The notes below the pieces were generated by a model. That model was not told the origin of the DNA, searched no databases, and saw only the letters and a list, made by a program, of their open reading frames with translations. A stretch of DNA of 64,000 bases from an uncultured Paracoccaceae bacterium (lineage in GTDB: Bacteria > Pseudomonadota > Alphaproteobacteria > Rhodobacterales > Rhodobacteraceae). Location: contig CALLAF010000026.1 in the NCBI GenBank assembly GCA_938002605.1, positions 1 through 64,000 of the forward strand, in the 5' to 3' direction. Both the position numbers and the translations under genes were made by a program. Below, piece after piece: positions 45,588 through 54,868 of this stretch. Numbering within the stretch: the stretch's first letter is position 1; each line of letters begins with the position of its first letter.

Positions 45588-46594
45588 ACGGATTGCCCCT
45601 TGAATAGGCCGGTGGGTTTAAACAGCAGCACGATAATCAAAATCGCAAAACTAACCGCGAATTTGTAATCGGTGGACATGAGTTGCACGAGCCCGTCAGG
45701 CTCGAGGCTTTCGGGAAGCAGATAAACCAGCACCTTTTTCCACGCATAGGTGATCGTGACCTCGCTAAAGGCGATCACAAAACCACCCGCAATTGCGCCA
45801 AGCGGGTTGCCCAGCCCGCCCACGATGGCCGCAGCAAAAATGGGCAGCAAGAGTTGGAAATAGGTGAATGCTTTGAATGATTTATCTAAGCCATAAAGCA
45901 CACCGGCAGTGGTCGCGAGCGCGGCAACAATCATCCATGTGACCTTCACCACCCAATCAGGGTTAATGCCTGATAGCAGCGCCAAATCTTCGTTATCAGA
46001 AAACGCGCGCATGGATTTGCCCGTGCGGGTTTTATTCAGGAACCAAAACAGCAGTGCCATCGCGATGAGCGCGACAACCACAGTGATCGCTTGGGTGGTT
46101 TTAATGGCCAACCCTTCGCGCAAACCCGTCATTTCCTTGAATTCGCGCGCGGTAATCAAAAACCGTTCGCCATCAGCAAAGCGGATATCACGCACCCCGA
46201 TGATAAAGCGTACAACGCCGTTCATCACAAACATCACGCCCATAGACACGATAACAAGGATCACAGGCTTGGCCTTTTGATCACGGTAGAATTTATAGAC
46301 TAGCCAATCGGTAAACAGCACCAATAGGATGGTTACGCCAATGCCAAAGGGCAGGGCGAGCAGGGCAGTCGGCAAGGACCCAAAGGTGATCCCCAGCGCC
46401 AAAAGCGAATTGGTCCCGATAATTGTCATCGCCGTTCCAAAGGCCATCGTGTCGCCATGAGCAAAGTTGGAAAACCGCAAGATGCCGTAAATCAACGTGA
46501 CACCCAGCGCCCCGATGGCCAACTGCGCACCGTATGCGAGGCCCGGCACAAAAACAAAATTCAAGAAGGCCACAAGGGCGTTAAGATAGTCCAT
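45584..46594 (-). CDS. livH: Branched-chain amino acid type ABC permease LivH
   Basis: The second permease, 336 residues with about eight hydrophobic helices. It shows LGVTLIYGILRFSNFAHGD, the conserved LivH N-terminal pattern, MRAFSDNEDLALLSGIN, the EAA-like ATPase-contact loop, and AAIVGGLGNPLGAIAGG. Its ATG overlaps the stop of the 145-residue gene upstream as TAATG. The next gene, livM, overlaps its stop. Confidence 0.94.
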   Translation of the reverse strand: MDYLNALVAFLNFVFVPGLAYGAQLAIGALGVTLIYGILRFSNFAHGDTMAFGTAMTIIGTNSLLALGITFGSLPTALLALPFGIGVTILLVLFTDWLVYKFYRDQKAKPVILVIVSMGVMFVMNGVVRFIIGVRDIRFADGERFLITAREFKEMTGLREGLAIKTTQAITVVVALIAMALLFWFLNKTRTGKSMRAFSDNEDLALLSGINPDWVVKVTWMIVAALATTAGVLYGLDKSFKAFTYFQLLLPIFAAAIVGGLGNPLGAIAGGFVIAFSEVTITYAWKKVLVYLLPESLEPDGLVQLMSTDYKFAVSFAILIIVLLFKPTGLFKGQSV

Positions 46595-47031
46595 TAGTAC
46601 AATCCACTAACTGGGTAACAATTGAGAGGGACACTATACATTCCGTCGCGGGTTAGATCTTCGCTTGAATGAAATTCGCGCGCAGTAAAGTCATAGACTG
46701 CGAATGAATTGGCATCTTGCGGATAAGGAAAATTATAAAGCAAGTCGACGAGTACCATGGGCAATGATTGCTCGCTGAGTTCGAGATTAATTTCAACTTT
46801 GCGAAGAAGCATATCGTCAAAGGCAATATTTTGCGCCGCAATTTGCGTGGCTGTCAGTGCATGGCTGTGAACTATGGTGAATGTACTACTGGCGGGTACA
46901 GTATGAAGAGCTTGCTCTAGTTCCACGGTGAACCCCATCAGCGTTTTGCACTCTGTATAGCTATCAACTACGGCCAACGCACTTGTTGGTGCGAGCATGA
47001 CAAGAGCAAAGGCGCTTAAGACGTTTGTCAT
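46594..47031 (-). CDS. Secreted protein of unknown function inside the liv operon
   Basis: A 145-residue protein with a signal peptide (MTNVLSAFALVMLAPTSALA, cleavage before VVD). The mature part has two cysteines (about C28 and C137) that could form a disulphide. No domain is recognised. It starts in the livF stop (ATGA) and ends in the livH start (TAATG), so it is strictly coupled to the transporter genes. Base use looks more AT-rich than the flanking liv genes. A periplasmic accessory role is an inference from position only. Confidence 0.8.
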   Translation of the reverse strand: MTNVLSAFALVMLAPTSALAVVDSYTECKTLMGFTVELEQALHTVPASSTFTIVHSHALTATQIAAQNIAFDDMLLRKVEINLELSEQSLPMVLVDLLYNFPYPQDANSFAVYDFTAREFHSSEDLTRDGMYSVPLNCYPVSGLY

Positions 47032-47741
47032 CCTCCCAAGAAACTCCGTCGTACTTCTTCGTCCGCTAGTAACTCTTTACCCGTCCCAGTATGCGCATTT
47101 CGGCCCTGCACCAAAACATAGGCTTTATCTGCGATTTCAAGGGCTTGTCGTGCATTTTGTTCGACCATGAGGATCGGGATGCCGGTGCGGGCGACCTCAA
47201 TAATGCGGTCAAAAAGTTCGTCCATGACGATGGGTGACACGCCTGCGGTGGGTTCGTCCAGCATCAGAACCTTTGGCTGGGTCATCAGCGCGCGGCCCAC
47301 GGCGACTTGTTGGCGTTGGCCGCCCGACAATTCGCCAGCAGCTTGGTTGCGCTTTTCTTTCAGGATCGGAAACAGATCATAGATCTGCGTCATCGTATCG
47401 CTGAAATCGTCACGGCGAATAAAGGCACCCATTTCAAGGTTTTCTTCAACCGTCATCGAGGTAAAGATGTTGGATGTTTGCGGTACAAACCCCATGCCCT
47501 TAACCACGCGTTCTTGCGGTGACAGCGCGGTGATGTCTTCACCATCCAACCGGACAGCGCCTGAATTCACATTCAACATGCCAAACAGGGCCTTCATCGC
47601 GGTCGATTTACCAGCCCCGTTGGGGCCAACAATCACGGCGATTTCACCCTTTTCGGCGGCAATGGTGCAGCCATGCAAAATATCAGGACCTTTGCCATAA
47701 CCACCGGTCATGGCGTCGCCGATCAGAAACGGGTCATTCAC
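47028..47741 (-). CDS. livF: ABC transporter ATPase LivF
   Basis: One of the two ATPases of the importer, 237 residues. It has Walker A GPNGAGKST (39-47), the LSGGQRQQVAVGRALM signature and Walker B VLMLDEPTAGV, plus the LivF pattern GMGFVPQTSNIFTSMTVEENL. The start is GTG 47741, overlapping the TGA of the upstream small gene as GTGA. A later ATG at 47711 is possible but would cut the first strand. Confidence 0.94.
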   Translation of the reverse strand: MNDPFLIGDAMTGGYGKGPDILHGCTIAAEKGEIAVIVGPNGAGKSTAMKALFGMLNVNSGAVRLDGEDITALSPQERVVKGMGFVPQTSNIFTSMTVEENLEMGAFIRRDDFSDTMTQIYDLFPILKEKRNQAAGELSGGQRQQVAVGRALMTQPKVLMLDEPTAGVSPIVMDELFDRIIEVARTGIPILMVEQNARQALEIADKAYVLVQGRNAHTGTGKELLADEEVRRSFLGG

Positions 47742-47896
47742 GGGTTAATATACTCCGACAGGAAGGGCAGATAGGTGGTAATTGTGTCGCGCATGAGCGC
47801 CTGTTCAGCCCCATCAGCGTGGTAAAGATAAATATAGTAGAACGCCCCCGCTGCACCCAAAACGGCGCCTAATAGGACAGTTAGGAAAAACTTCAT
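47738..47896 (-). CDS. 52-residue small membrane protein in the liv operon
   Basis: A short gene that fills the gap between livG and livF. It begins MKFFLTVLLGAVLGAAGAFY, a single hydrophobic segment (about residues 3-23), and continues with a short tail ending YLPFLSEYINP. Its ATG (47896-47894) overlaps the livG stop as ATGA, and its TGA (47740-47738) overlaps the livF GTG start. The perfect fit between two coupled genes argues that it is translated. It resembles no family I know. It may be a transporter accessory subunit or a coupling peptide. Confidence 0.72.
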   Translation of the reverse strand: MKFFLTVLLGAVLGAAGAFYYIYLYHADGAEQALMRDTITTYLPFLSEYINP

Positions 47897-48675
47897 GACA
47901 TGACCTTATCTTTGTTTTTAAGCCCGGTACCGAGGTAGGCTTCGATGACTTGTTCGTTGGCTTTGATTTCAGCCAGCGTGCCTTCGGCCAAAACGCGGCC
48001 TTCGGCCATACAGATTACTGGATCGCAAAGGCGACCGATAAAATCCATATCGTGTTCAATGACGACAAAAGTATAGTCGCGTTCTTTGTTCAGTCGAATG
48101 ATCGCATCGCCAATCGTATTCAGTAGGGTGCGGTTCACGCCTGCGCCGACTTCGTCGAGAAACACGATCTTGGCGTCGACCATCATGGTGCGCCCCAATT
48201 CGAGCAGTTTTTTCTGCCCGCCAGACAGGTTCCCGGCTTTTTCGTCTTTCAGGTGGTCGATAGTGAGGAATTCAAGAACCTCATCAGCCTTGGCCATCAA
48301 CGCACGTTCTTCTTCGGCGATGCCTTTGCGCCCAAACCAAGCGTTCCAAAGCGTCTCACCAGACTGTGCGCCGGGCACCATCATTAGGTTTTCGCGAACC
48401 GTCATGGATGAAAACTCATGCGCGATTTGAAAGGTGCGCAGCAGGCCTTTGTGGAACAATTCATGCGGCGGCAGGCCTGTGATATCTTCGCCCATCATCG
48501 TCACGCGCCCGGATGTGGGTTGAAGAACGCCCGAGATCACGTTGAAAAGGGTCGTTTTTCCAGCGCCATTGGGCCCGATCAATCCGGTGATTGATCCTTG
48601 CTCAATGCGTAACGACGCACCGTCAACGGCGTGAAAACCACCAAAGGTTTTCACCAGATTTTCAACAACGATCAT
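47893..48675 (-). CDS. livG: ABC transporter ATPase LivG
   Basis: The other ATPase of the importer, 260 residues. It has Walker A GPNGAGKTT (34-42), LSGGQKKLLELGRTMM as the signature and VFLDEVGAGVN as Walker B. The D-loop region VGAGVN differs slightly from the usual PAAGLN. The ATG at 48675 has GAGGGGAAG upstream; an in-frame GTG five codons earlier is less likely. Its stop overlaps the small membrane gene. Confidence 0.94.
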   Translation of the reverse strand: MIVVENLVKTFGGFHAVDGASLRIEQGSITGLIGPNGAGKTTLFNVISGVLQPTSGRVTMMGEDITGLPPHELFHKGLLRTFQIAHEFSSMTVRENLMMVPGAQSGETLWNAWFGRKGIAEEERALMAKADEVLEFLTIDHLKDEKAGNLSGGQKKLLELGRTMMVDAKIVFLDEVGAGVNRTLLNTIGDAIIRLNKERDYTFVVIEHDMDFIGRLCDPVICMAEGRVLAEGTLAEIKANEQVIEAYLGTGLKNKDKVMS

Positions 48676-48714
48676 ATCTTCCCCTCGCACGCCTTTTTGG
48701 CATGTCTGTTGCTA

Positions 48715-48740
48715 GGGCAGCGCAGTTTCCCGCGCCGCCC
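48715..48740 (-). promoter_or_regulatory. Hairpin between the binding-protein gene and livG
   Basis: On the minus strand GGGCGGCGC (48740-48732) pairs with GCGCTGCCC (48723-48715), nine pairs including one G-U, with an eight-base loop. It lies 18 bases past the stop of the binding-protein gene and 40 bases before livG. Such hairpins often protect the upstream mRNA or partly stop transcription, so that the binding protein is made in excess. A smaller palindrome, CGCTAA-A-TTAGCG on the same strand, overlaps the stop codon at 48752-48764. Confidence 0.55.
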
Positions 48741-48758
48741 TATTTTTAATACGCTAAT

Positions 48759-49943
48759 TTAGCGGTAACCGATTGTCGCATAGACGCCATCGGCGAATTC
48801 GATTTCTTGGTAGTTCCCCGCAGATTCGCCGGGTCCGATCAGTTCAACCGCAGATGCGCCGACATAGTCGATCTCTTCGCCAGCGGCGAGCAGCTCAAGC
48901 CCTTTGGCCAGTTCACCCGGGAAGATTTCAACGCCGGGTGCGTTTGCAACATCAAACACGTGGTCTTTGAAATCTGCTGAATCGCTAGACCCGGCAGCTT
49001 GCATCGCCAACATGATCAGTGCGGCCGCGTCATATGATTCAGGGGCAAATGCGCCTGTACCGTCAAAATCTGCAGCGGCAGCAAGTTCAACGAATTTCGC
49101 CGCGCCCGGGCTATCTGTGCCGGGGTAGGCGCCGTAGGATCCGTTAAGTTCTTCACCGAAGTTTTCGTTCAGTTTCGCACCAACCATCCCGTCAGGGAAG
49201 TAGAACGTGTCAAACGCGCCAGAATCAAGTGATGAGCGCACAACGCCAGAGCCGCCTTGGTCAACATAGCCAGCAACAACAAGAACTTCGCCGCCCGCGG
49301 ATGCCAATGCGCCAACTTCAGCCGAATAATCCGCTTTGCCGTCTTCGTGCGCTGCTGAGATCGTGACGGTGCCGCCAGCTTCTTCGAATGCAGCTTGGAA
49401 GGCGTCAGCCAGACCTTTGCCGTAGTCGTTGTTTGTGTATGTTAGGGCGACTTCTTCAACGCCGCGATCTTGCAAGATGTTCGTGATAATCACACCTTGA
49501 CGCGCGTCTGATGGGGCCGTGCGGAAGAACAGACCGTCGTCTTCTGCAGATGACAGGCCCGGTGAAGTTGCAGATGGTGAAATCATTACAACGCCGTTTG
49601 CACGCGCCACGTTTTGCAAGATTGCGCCAGTTACACCAGAACAGTCAGCACCCATGATAGCGTTGACGTTGTCGGATGTGACCAGACGTTCGGCAGCAGT
49701 GGTCGCCGCGCCGCTGTCGATACATGTGCTATCGCCGCGTACAGATGTCACTGTTGACCCGTCAAGTAGCGCACCGGAATCATTGACCTCGGCCATCGCC
49801 AATTCTGCACCCGCACCCATCGCTGGTGTGATCGATTCAAGCGGTCCCGTGAACCCAAGGATCACGCCAATTTTTACGTCTTCCGCAACTGCGGCACCCG
49901 CGAGCATGGTCATCGCGGTTGTCGCCATCATTAGTTTTTTCAT
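48759..49943 (-). CDS. Periplasmic substrate-binding protein of the liv-type ABC transporter
   Basis: The periplasmic ligand-binding component, 394 residues with a signal peptide (MKKLMMATTAMTMLAGAAVA, then EDV). The mature part is a type I periplasmic fold: VKIGVILGFTGPLESITPAM at the start, then MGADCSGVTGAILQNVA, ISPSATSPGLS and ALTYTNNDYGKGLADAFQ. These match Leu/Ile/Val or amide-type binding proteins; the true ligand may be another amino acid or urea-like compound. The ATG at 49943 has GGGAG upstream. It is the first gene of the operon. Confidence 0.92.
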   Translation of the reverse strand: MKKLMMATTAMTMLAGAAVAEDVKIGVILGFTGPLESITPAMGAGAELAMAEVNDSGALLDGSTVTSVRGDSTCIDSGAATTAAERLVTSDNVNAIMGADCSGVTGAILQNVARANGVVMISPSATSPGLSSAEDDGLFFRTAPSDARQGVIITNILQDRGVEEVALTYTNNDYGKGLADAFQAAFEEAGGTVTISAAHEDGKADYSAEVGALASAGGEVLVVAGYVDQGGSGVVRSSLDSGAFDTFYFPDGMVGAKLNENFGEELNGSYGAYPGTDSPGAAKFVELAAAADFDGTGAFAPESYDAAALIMLAMQAAGSSDSADFKDHVFDVANAPGVEIFPGELAKGLELLAAGEEIDYVGASAVELIGPGESAGNYQEIEFADGVYATIGYR

Positions 49944-50070
49944 TTCTAAACTCCCAATTGGATCTTGTTGTCCTGCGCAGCAGCTTATCAGCGTGTTTCC
50001 AAAAGGAAAGTCGGAACGAAAGGTTAATTTCATGCAGCGCAAAGAAATTATGTTATAAACTGGTGCGAAC

Positions 50071-51576
50071 CTAATGACCTTCCATTGTGACCGTGACTTT
50101 GTCCCAATCGTGGTTTTTTAAAGAGATTGGATCGATCCAAAAGTGAACGTTCCCTACGTCCCCCCACATCCAATTCATCAGGTGGTCGGATTTTAATTGG
50201 AGCAAAAGGTAGTCGTGATAATGGTCAATGGCGACTTCTTGTATGAGGGCGGGCTGACCGAACATTTGGTGCCAGCTTTGTGGTGCGGGTAACAAGTGTT
50301 TTTCGTCGATGTCGTGTTTGATTTGGGTGGGTAGCAGCTCATAGAAATGTGGTTTCTCTACGGCCAATGCACACAACGTTTCATCTGCAGCGTAGCGTAG
50401 GTCGCTTAAATTTCTGACGAAATCGTTTCGAAAAATATGGAAGCCCGTTGGGCCGCTTGACTGACGTTGTGTTACGCACGAAACTATATCATTCAGTTTC
50501 CCGATATCTACTGCGGTCATTTGGTCCCATGGGCTGTGCGCGTGCGCCCACAAGACAGTTTCGTCTACGAAGTTTCGAAACGAATCCTGTTCTGCTATCA
50601 AGTTTTCTTCTAGCTGTTTCTTGCCGTTTTTTTTGGCACCTGCAATTGTTTCCTCAATATGATTTTTGGCATTGATCAAAGAGTTTACCACCCGGTGAGC
50701 CGTGTCCCACCAAATAATGTTGGTAAGCCCCGGGAAATCTTTTTGGTACCCATACCATGAGAGGTTGTTCCCTATTTTTCCCTTTTTTCCAGCCGTCAAT
50801 TGTTTGTGGATGGGATGATCTGGCATGGTGTCGGCCGCTAAGGGCAGGGGAATTATATCGACGGGCCATCGCGTGAAGGTGCGGGGGGCGTTTTCCTTCG
50901 TATGACCTTTGATATGATATCCCCAATCGGAACCCCCGAATAACCTTGGCAGGTTGTCCGGAGCAGCTGTTGGGGGCTGATCATTTGACGAAATGTAGAC
51001 AACTTTTCCTTCATAGGGCCAGTCGTCGTCGGTGCTCAAGAAAAATGCGAGACTACCTGTGATAGGAAAGCCATCAGGTGCCTTGCAACTGGCGAATGCG
51101 CGCAGATCAATTTGAGCGACGTGATGCATTGGCCTTCCGTGTCGCCCGAGAGGCCACGTGTTGTCTCCGAGCGCGGGTAGCCCTCCAAGCCAACTGGTTC
51201 CGTCTGTCGTGATGTCAATATCACGGCGTGGTTGGCGTGTAATTGCAATTGCCTGTGTCTCTTGAAATGCGTCATGTTTTTGAACGAATTCATCCATTGC
51301 GATCGCCATTTTCTTGAATTCGGCATCGCTGGGTATTTTTGTGGGAGCGTTCTTATAGTTGACCTTAGCCCTTTCCCTTAGTTTTTTCTCTGTCTCTACG
51401 CCGTCGAAGGGTGCGTTGAGCCAGTCGGTATCGTCGGGTTTCATTCTGGATTTGTCTGTGTGTATCGTCATGAAAACACGCAAAAAGTGCTTGATTGTCT
51501 TATATAAGTAGACCGGAAGGGCAAGAATTAGGGCGACAAGTGCTGCAAAGTAAAGCAGGATAATGAATGTGGTCAT
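50071..51576 (-). CDS. DUF1963 (YwqG-like) protein with an N-terminal membrane anchor
   Basis: A 501-residue protein whose first 35 residues hold one hydrophobic helix (FIILLYFAALVALILALPVY) followed by a basic stretch, suggesting inner-membrane anchoring with a cytoplasmic body. The body resembles DUF1963/YwqG proteins: TSWLGGLPALGDNTWPLG, MHHVAQIDLRAF, SLAFFLSTDDDW and, near the end, HYHDYLLLQLKSDHLMNWMW and NVHFWIDP. The function of the family is unknown. The gene is visibly more AT-rich than its neighbours, which may indicate acquisition. It follows the GlxA-type regulator on the same strand. Confidence 0.8.
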   Translation of the reverse strand: MTTFIILLYFAALVALILALPVYLYKTIKHFLRVFMTIHTDKSRMKPDDTDWLNAPFDGVETEKKLRERAKVNYKNAPTKIPSDAEFKKMAIAMDEFVQKHDAFQETQAIAITRQPRRDIDITTDGTSWLGGLPALGDNTWPLGRHGRPMHHVAQIDLRAFASCKAPDGFPITGSLAFFLSTDDDWPYEGKVVYISSNDQPPTAAPDNLPRLFGGSDWGYHIKGHTKENAPRTFTRWPVDIIPLPLAADTMPDHPIHKQLTAGKKGKIGNNLSWYGYQKDFPGLTNIIWWDTAHRVVNSLINAKNHIEETIAGAKKNGKKQLEENLIAEQDSFRNFVDETVLWAHAHSPWDQMTAVDIGKLNDIVSCVTQRQSSGPTGFHIFRNDFVRNLSDLRYAADETLCALAVEKPHFYELLPTQIKHDIDEKHLLPAPQSWHQMFGQPALIQEVAIDHYHDYLLLQLKSDHLMNWMWGDVGNVHFWIDPISLKNHDWDKVTVTMEGH

Positions 51577-51617
51577 ACAGATATAGTCCCAGTGTTTTGG
51601 GGTTTTCTACGAATACT

Positions 51618-52619
51618 CTAATGCGAAACTTTCGCCCCCTGGCTGCCACGTTCACGGTAGGGTGTTGTGTCGTAATGTGACCGGTAGCATTTTGAAAAAT
51701 GAGAGGGAGAGGCAAAGCCGCAGGCAAGCGCCACGTTAATCACGGTCATATCCGTTTGCATCAACAGATTGCGCGCCTTTTGCAGGCGTAATTCCATATA
51801 GTACCGCTTGGGGCTCCGTGACAGATAGCGCCGAAACAATCGTTCGAGCTGACGTGTCGACATGCCAACGTCACGCGCTAATGTGGCGGGACTGATTGGG
51901 TCTTCGATATTGGCTTCCATCATTTGGATCACGCTTGACAGTTTGGGATGGCGCACCCCAATCCGGGTCGGGATCGAAAGACGCTGGCTGTCTTTGCTGG
52001 TGCGAATGGCCGAATAGACCAACAAATCCGCCACCGCATTGGCCAAATCTTCGCCGTGATCATCAGCGATCAGTTTGATCATCAAATCAATCGCGGCAGT
52101 GCCGCCAGCGGCCGTAATCCGGTTGCCGTCCACGACGAACACAGATTTGGTCAGGGTGACATCCTCAAATTCTTCAAGAAAACTGTCGTGATTTTCCCAA
52201 TGGATGGCGGCGGTTTTGCCATCTAAAAGCCCGGCTTTTGCAATCGTATAGCCTGCCGTGCATAGGCCTGCGATCGTGGCACCGCGGCGTGCCTCGCGGC
52301 GGAGCCAGTTAAGCATGCGTTTGGTGGTCGCCTTTTGGACATTTACACCGCCGCACAGCATAATCGTGTCATCACGCGTGGTTTCATTCAGGCTATGTTC
52401 AACCCGAAACGTGCAACCGTTTGAACACTGCGCGTCCTCGCCGTCTTCGTTCACGATTGTCCAAGTATACAGTGTTTTGCCGGATGTACGATTTGCGATC
52501 CGCAGACATTCCAATGCCGCTGCGAAGCTAAGCATGGTGAATTCATTCAGCAAAACAAAGACAAAATGCCGAGGCTTACCGCTGTGTTCAACATCGACGA
52601 TTTGAGGCTGGGTAGTCAT
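51618..52619 (-). CDS. GlxA-family transcriptional regulator
   Basis: A 333-residue AraC-type regulator with an N-terminal DJ-1/PfpI-like domain (about 15-200; FVLLNEFTMLSFAAALECLR, GLCTAGYTIAKAGLLDG and TAAGGTAAIDLMIKLI). The C-terminal double HTH shows SPATLARDVGMSTRQLERLF and NVALACGFASPSHFSKCYR. Relatives such as GbdR, CdhR and ArgR respond to glycine betaine, carnitine or arginine. It is divergent from the DAHP synthase gene across 181 bp, and no target is evident. Confidence 0.9.
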   Translation of the reverse strand: MTTQPQIVDVEHSGKPRHFVFVLLNEFTMLSFAAALECLRIANRTSGKTLYTWTIVNEDGEDAQCSNGCTFRVEHSLNETTRDDTIMLCGGVNVQKATTKRMLNWLRREARRGATIAGLCTAGYTIAKAGLLDGKTAAIHWENHDSFLEEFEDVTLTKSVFVVDGNRITAAGGTAAIDLMIKLIADDHGEDLANAVADLLVYSAIRTSKDSQRLSIPTRIGVRHPKLSSVIQMMEANIEDPISPATLARDVGMSTRQLERLFRRYLSRSPKRYYMELRLQKARNLLMQTDMTVINVALACGFASPSHFSKCYRSHYDTTPYRERGSQGAKVSH

Positions 52620-52800
52620 GTGGGGATTCCGGAAAAAAGTATCAAAGGACGGAACCAGTTTTACCAGTGGCGATCAAGCCCAAATGCACCTGAAAAGATG
52701 TTTCGTGACGCTTTCTCACTTTCGTATTGGCGCTTGGGCTTGTTGGCGCTATACGGGCCGTCTAAATTTCGATCAATAATCATGCAAATGGAGCAAGAAA

Positions 52801-54171
52801 ATGACCAACTGGCAAAAATCTGACTGGCGCAACAAGCCCCGGGTTCAGATGCCCGACTATACCGACGCAGCCGCGCTTCGCGCTGTCGAAGGTCGTCTTG
52901 CCAGTTATCCGCCCTTGGTCTTTGCTGGTGAAGCGCGCAAATTGAAGAAACAGCTTGGGGCGGTCAGCCGTGGCGAAGCATTCTTGCTGCAAGGCGGCGA
53001 TTGCGCAGAAAGTTTCTCTGAATTTGGCGCTGACGGCATTCGCGACACTTTCAAAGTGATGCTGCAAATGGCGATGGTTTTGACATATGGCGCGAAGGTG
53101 CCTGTGGTCAAAGTTGGCCGTATGGCTGGCCAAATGGCAAAACCACGGTCTGCGCCGACTGAAACTGTGGATGGCGTGGAACTGCCCAGCTACCGTGGCG
53201 ACATCATCAACGGTTTCGATTTTACCGCAGAATCGCGCATTCCAGATCCAGAGCGCATGTCTCAAGCCTATATGCAGGCCGCTGCGACGTTGAACCTGCT
53301 GCGCGCGTTTTCAACGGGTGGTTTTGCGAACGTACACGAGGTTCACAAATGGACCTTGGGCTTTACGGACGCCAATGAGGTGAAAAAATACAGCGACATG
53401 GCCGCTCGTATTTCCGACACGCTTGATTTCATGGAGGCCGCTGGCCTGTCCACGGATACCAACCACGAACTGCAAACGGTTGATTTCCACACCAGCCACG
53501 AAGCACTGCTGTTGGAATATGAAGAAGCGCTATGCCGCTTGGATTCGACATCGGGCAAATGGTTGGCGGGTTCTGGTCACATGATCTGGATCGGTGACCG
53601 TACACGTCAGCCTGACGGCGCGCATGTTGAATTCTGTAAGGGCGTGCAAAACCCGATTGGTCTGAAATGCGGACCGTCAATGACATCTGGTCACTTGAAA
53701 TCATTGATGGCGTCGCTGAACCCAGAAAATGAAGCGGGCCGTTTGACATTGATTGCGCGTTTTGGCGCGGGCTCTGTCGGCGAACACCTGCCGCGTCTGA
53801 TCAAAGCCGTCGAAGAAGAGGGCGCAAACGTGGTTTGGACTTGTGACGCGATGCACGGGAACACGATCAAATCAACAACGGGATACAAAACCCGTCCGTT
53901 CGACAGCGTGCTGCGTGAAGTCAAAGAATTCTTTGCGGTTCACAATGCTGAAGGCACTGTGCCAGGCGGCGTGCATTTTGAAATGACAGGTAAGGATGTC
54001 ACCGAATGTACGGGTGGTATCCGCGCCGTGACAGATGAAGATCTTTCAAGCCGTTATCACACTGCTTGTGATCCGCGCCTGAATGCGTCGCAATCTCTTG
54101 AACTGGCGTTTTTGGTGTCTGAAGAGCTTTCGGCCCGCCGCAGCAAGTTGCAGCAAGCTAAAGCTGGCTAA
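52801..54171 (+). CDS. Class II 3-deoxy-7-phosphoheptulonate (DAHP) synthase
   Basis: The enzyme condenses erythrose 4-phosphate and phosphoenolpyruvate to open the shikimate pathway. The 456-residue protein is the plant/actinobacterial class II form: [12 protein letters not shown] near the start, [46 protein letters not shown] and [11 protein letters not shown] are all conserved. The ATG at 52801 has GGAG upstream. The stop is directly next to that of the convergent PAS gene. Confidence 0.95.
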   Translation: MTNWQKSDWRNKPRVQMPDYTDAAALRAVEGRLASYPPLVFAGEARKLKKQLGAVSRGEAFLLQGGDCAESFSEFGADGIRDTFKVMLQMAMVLTYGAKVPVVKVGRMAGQMAKPRSAPTETVDGVELPSYRGDIINGFDFTAESRIPDPERMSQAYMQAAATLNLLRAFSTGGFANVHEVHKWTLGFTDANEVKKYSDMAARISDTLDFMEAAGLSTDTNHELQTVDFHTSHEALLLEYEEALCRLDSTSGKWLAGSGHMIWIGDRTRQPDGAHVEFCKGVQNPIGLKCGPSMTSGHLKSLMASLNPENEAGRLTLIARFGAGSVGEHLPRLIKAVEEEGANVVWTCDAMHGNTIKSTTGYKTRPFDSVLREVKEFFAVHNAEGTVPGGVHFEMTGKDVTECTGGIRAVTDEDLSSRYHTACDPRLNASQSLELAFLVSEELSARRSKLQQAKAG

Positions 54172-54813
54172 TCAGCCGTTATTGACCACAAGGCGAAGGG
54201 CCGGGCGTTCAGCGTCTGGCCCTTTTGCTTTGGTGACCAAAGGCATCGTTTGTGCGGTGGCGAGTTTGATCCCTAATGTGTCAACGCGGATGTTAGCTGT
54301 TTGGTCGATCGCAAACCGCCGCGGTCGGTTACCATGGTTCCCTTCGGTGACAAGCGCGCCCAACACGCGGCTTGTTTGGCCTTCTTCGTCGCGCAGCGGC
54401 AATAACAGCATTGTTCCATAGAGCGTTGACCGGATGATTGTCCCTTGCGACACCAATGGCACAGCGATGATCGCAGGTTCTGAAAATGCTTTTTCAACAA
54501 GCTCTGCTATTTGATCGCGCGCGGATGTCTGAAAAAAAGTACTGATCGGCATGCCGCGCGCGTCCATTTTAAGCAGATCATGCAATTGTTGCCCGGCAAC
54601 GCGCATACGCGCAACTCCGGGTGCAACCCGCTGCAAAATAAAGGCATGGGGAAGGGCGCTATCGATCTCATGCGGGCGAATATCGTTGCGTGCAGGAATA
54701 TGACGGGCATGGCGCAGCGCGCGCCAATATGTTTCTAAGCTATTAAGGGTCGGGTTATCCGCTCCCGGCATGGCGCCACTTCGGCGAAAAGAAAAATCAT
54801 TAACAACAGTCAT
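54172..54813 (-). CDS. PAS-domain protein (PAS_5 type)
   Basis: A 213-residue protein with a single PAS-like domain of the kind common in roseobacters and rhizobia (about 20-150): SLETYWRALRHARHIPARND, IDSALPHAFILQRVAP and VAGQQLHDLLKMDARGMPIS. No output domain is seen, so it may be a stand-alone sensor or adaptor. The ATG at 54813 has GAGG upstream and is preferred over 54840. Two CtrA-type boxes lie 56-108 bases upstream of this start, which suggests cell-cycle-type control. Confidence 0.8.
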   Translation of the reverse strand: MTVVNDFSFRRSGAMPGADNPTLNSLETYWRALRHARHIPARNDIRPHEIDSALPHAFILQRVAPGVARMRVAGQQLHDLLKMDARGMPISTFFQTSARDQIAELVEKAFSEPAIIAVPLVSQGTIIRSTLYGTMLLLPLRDEEGQTSRVLGALVTEGNHGNRPRRFAIDQTANIRVDTLGIKLATAQTMPLVTKAKGPDAERPALRLVVNNG

Positions 54814-54868
54814 CTGAACCTCAGTTCTTGCGTGATACAATGTCTTTAGGCGCGGGATATTTGCGCCC

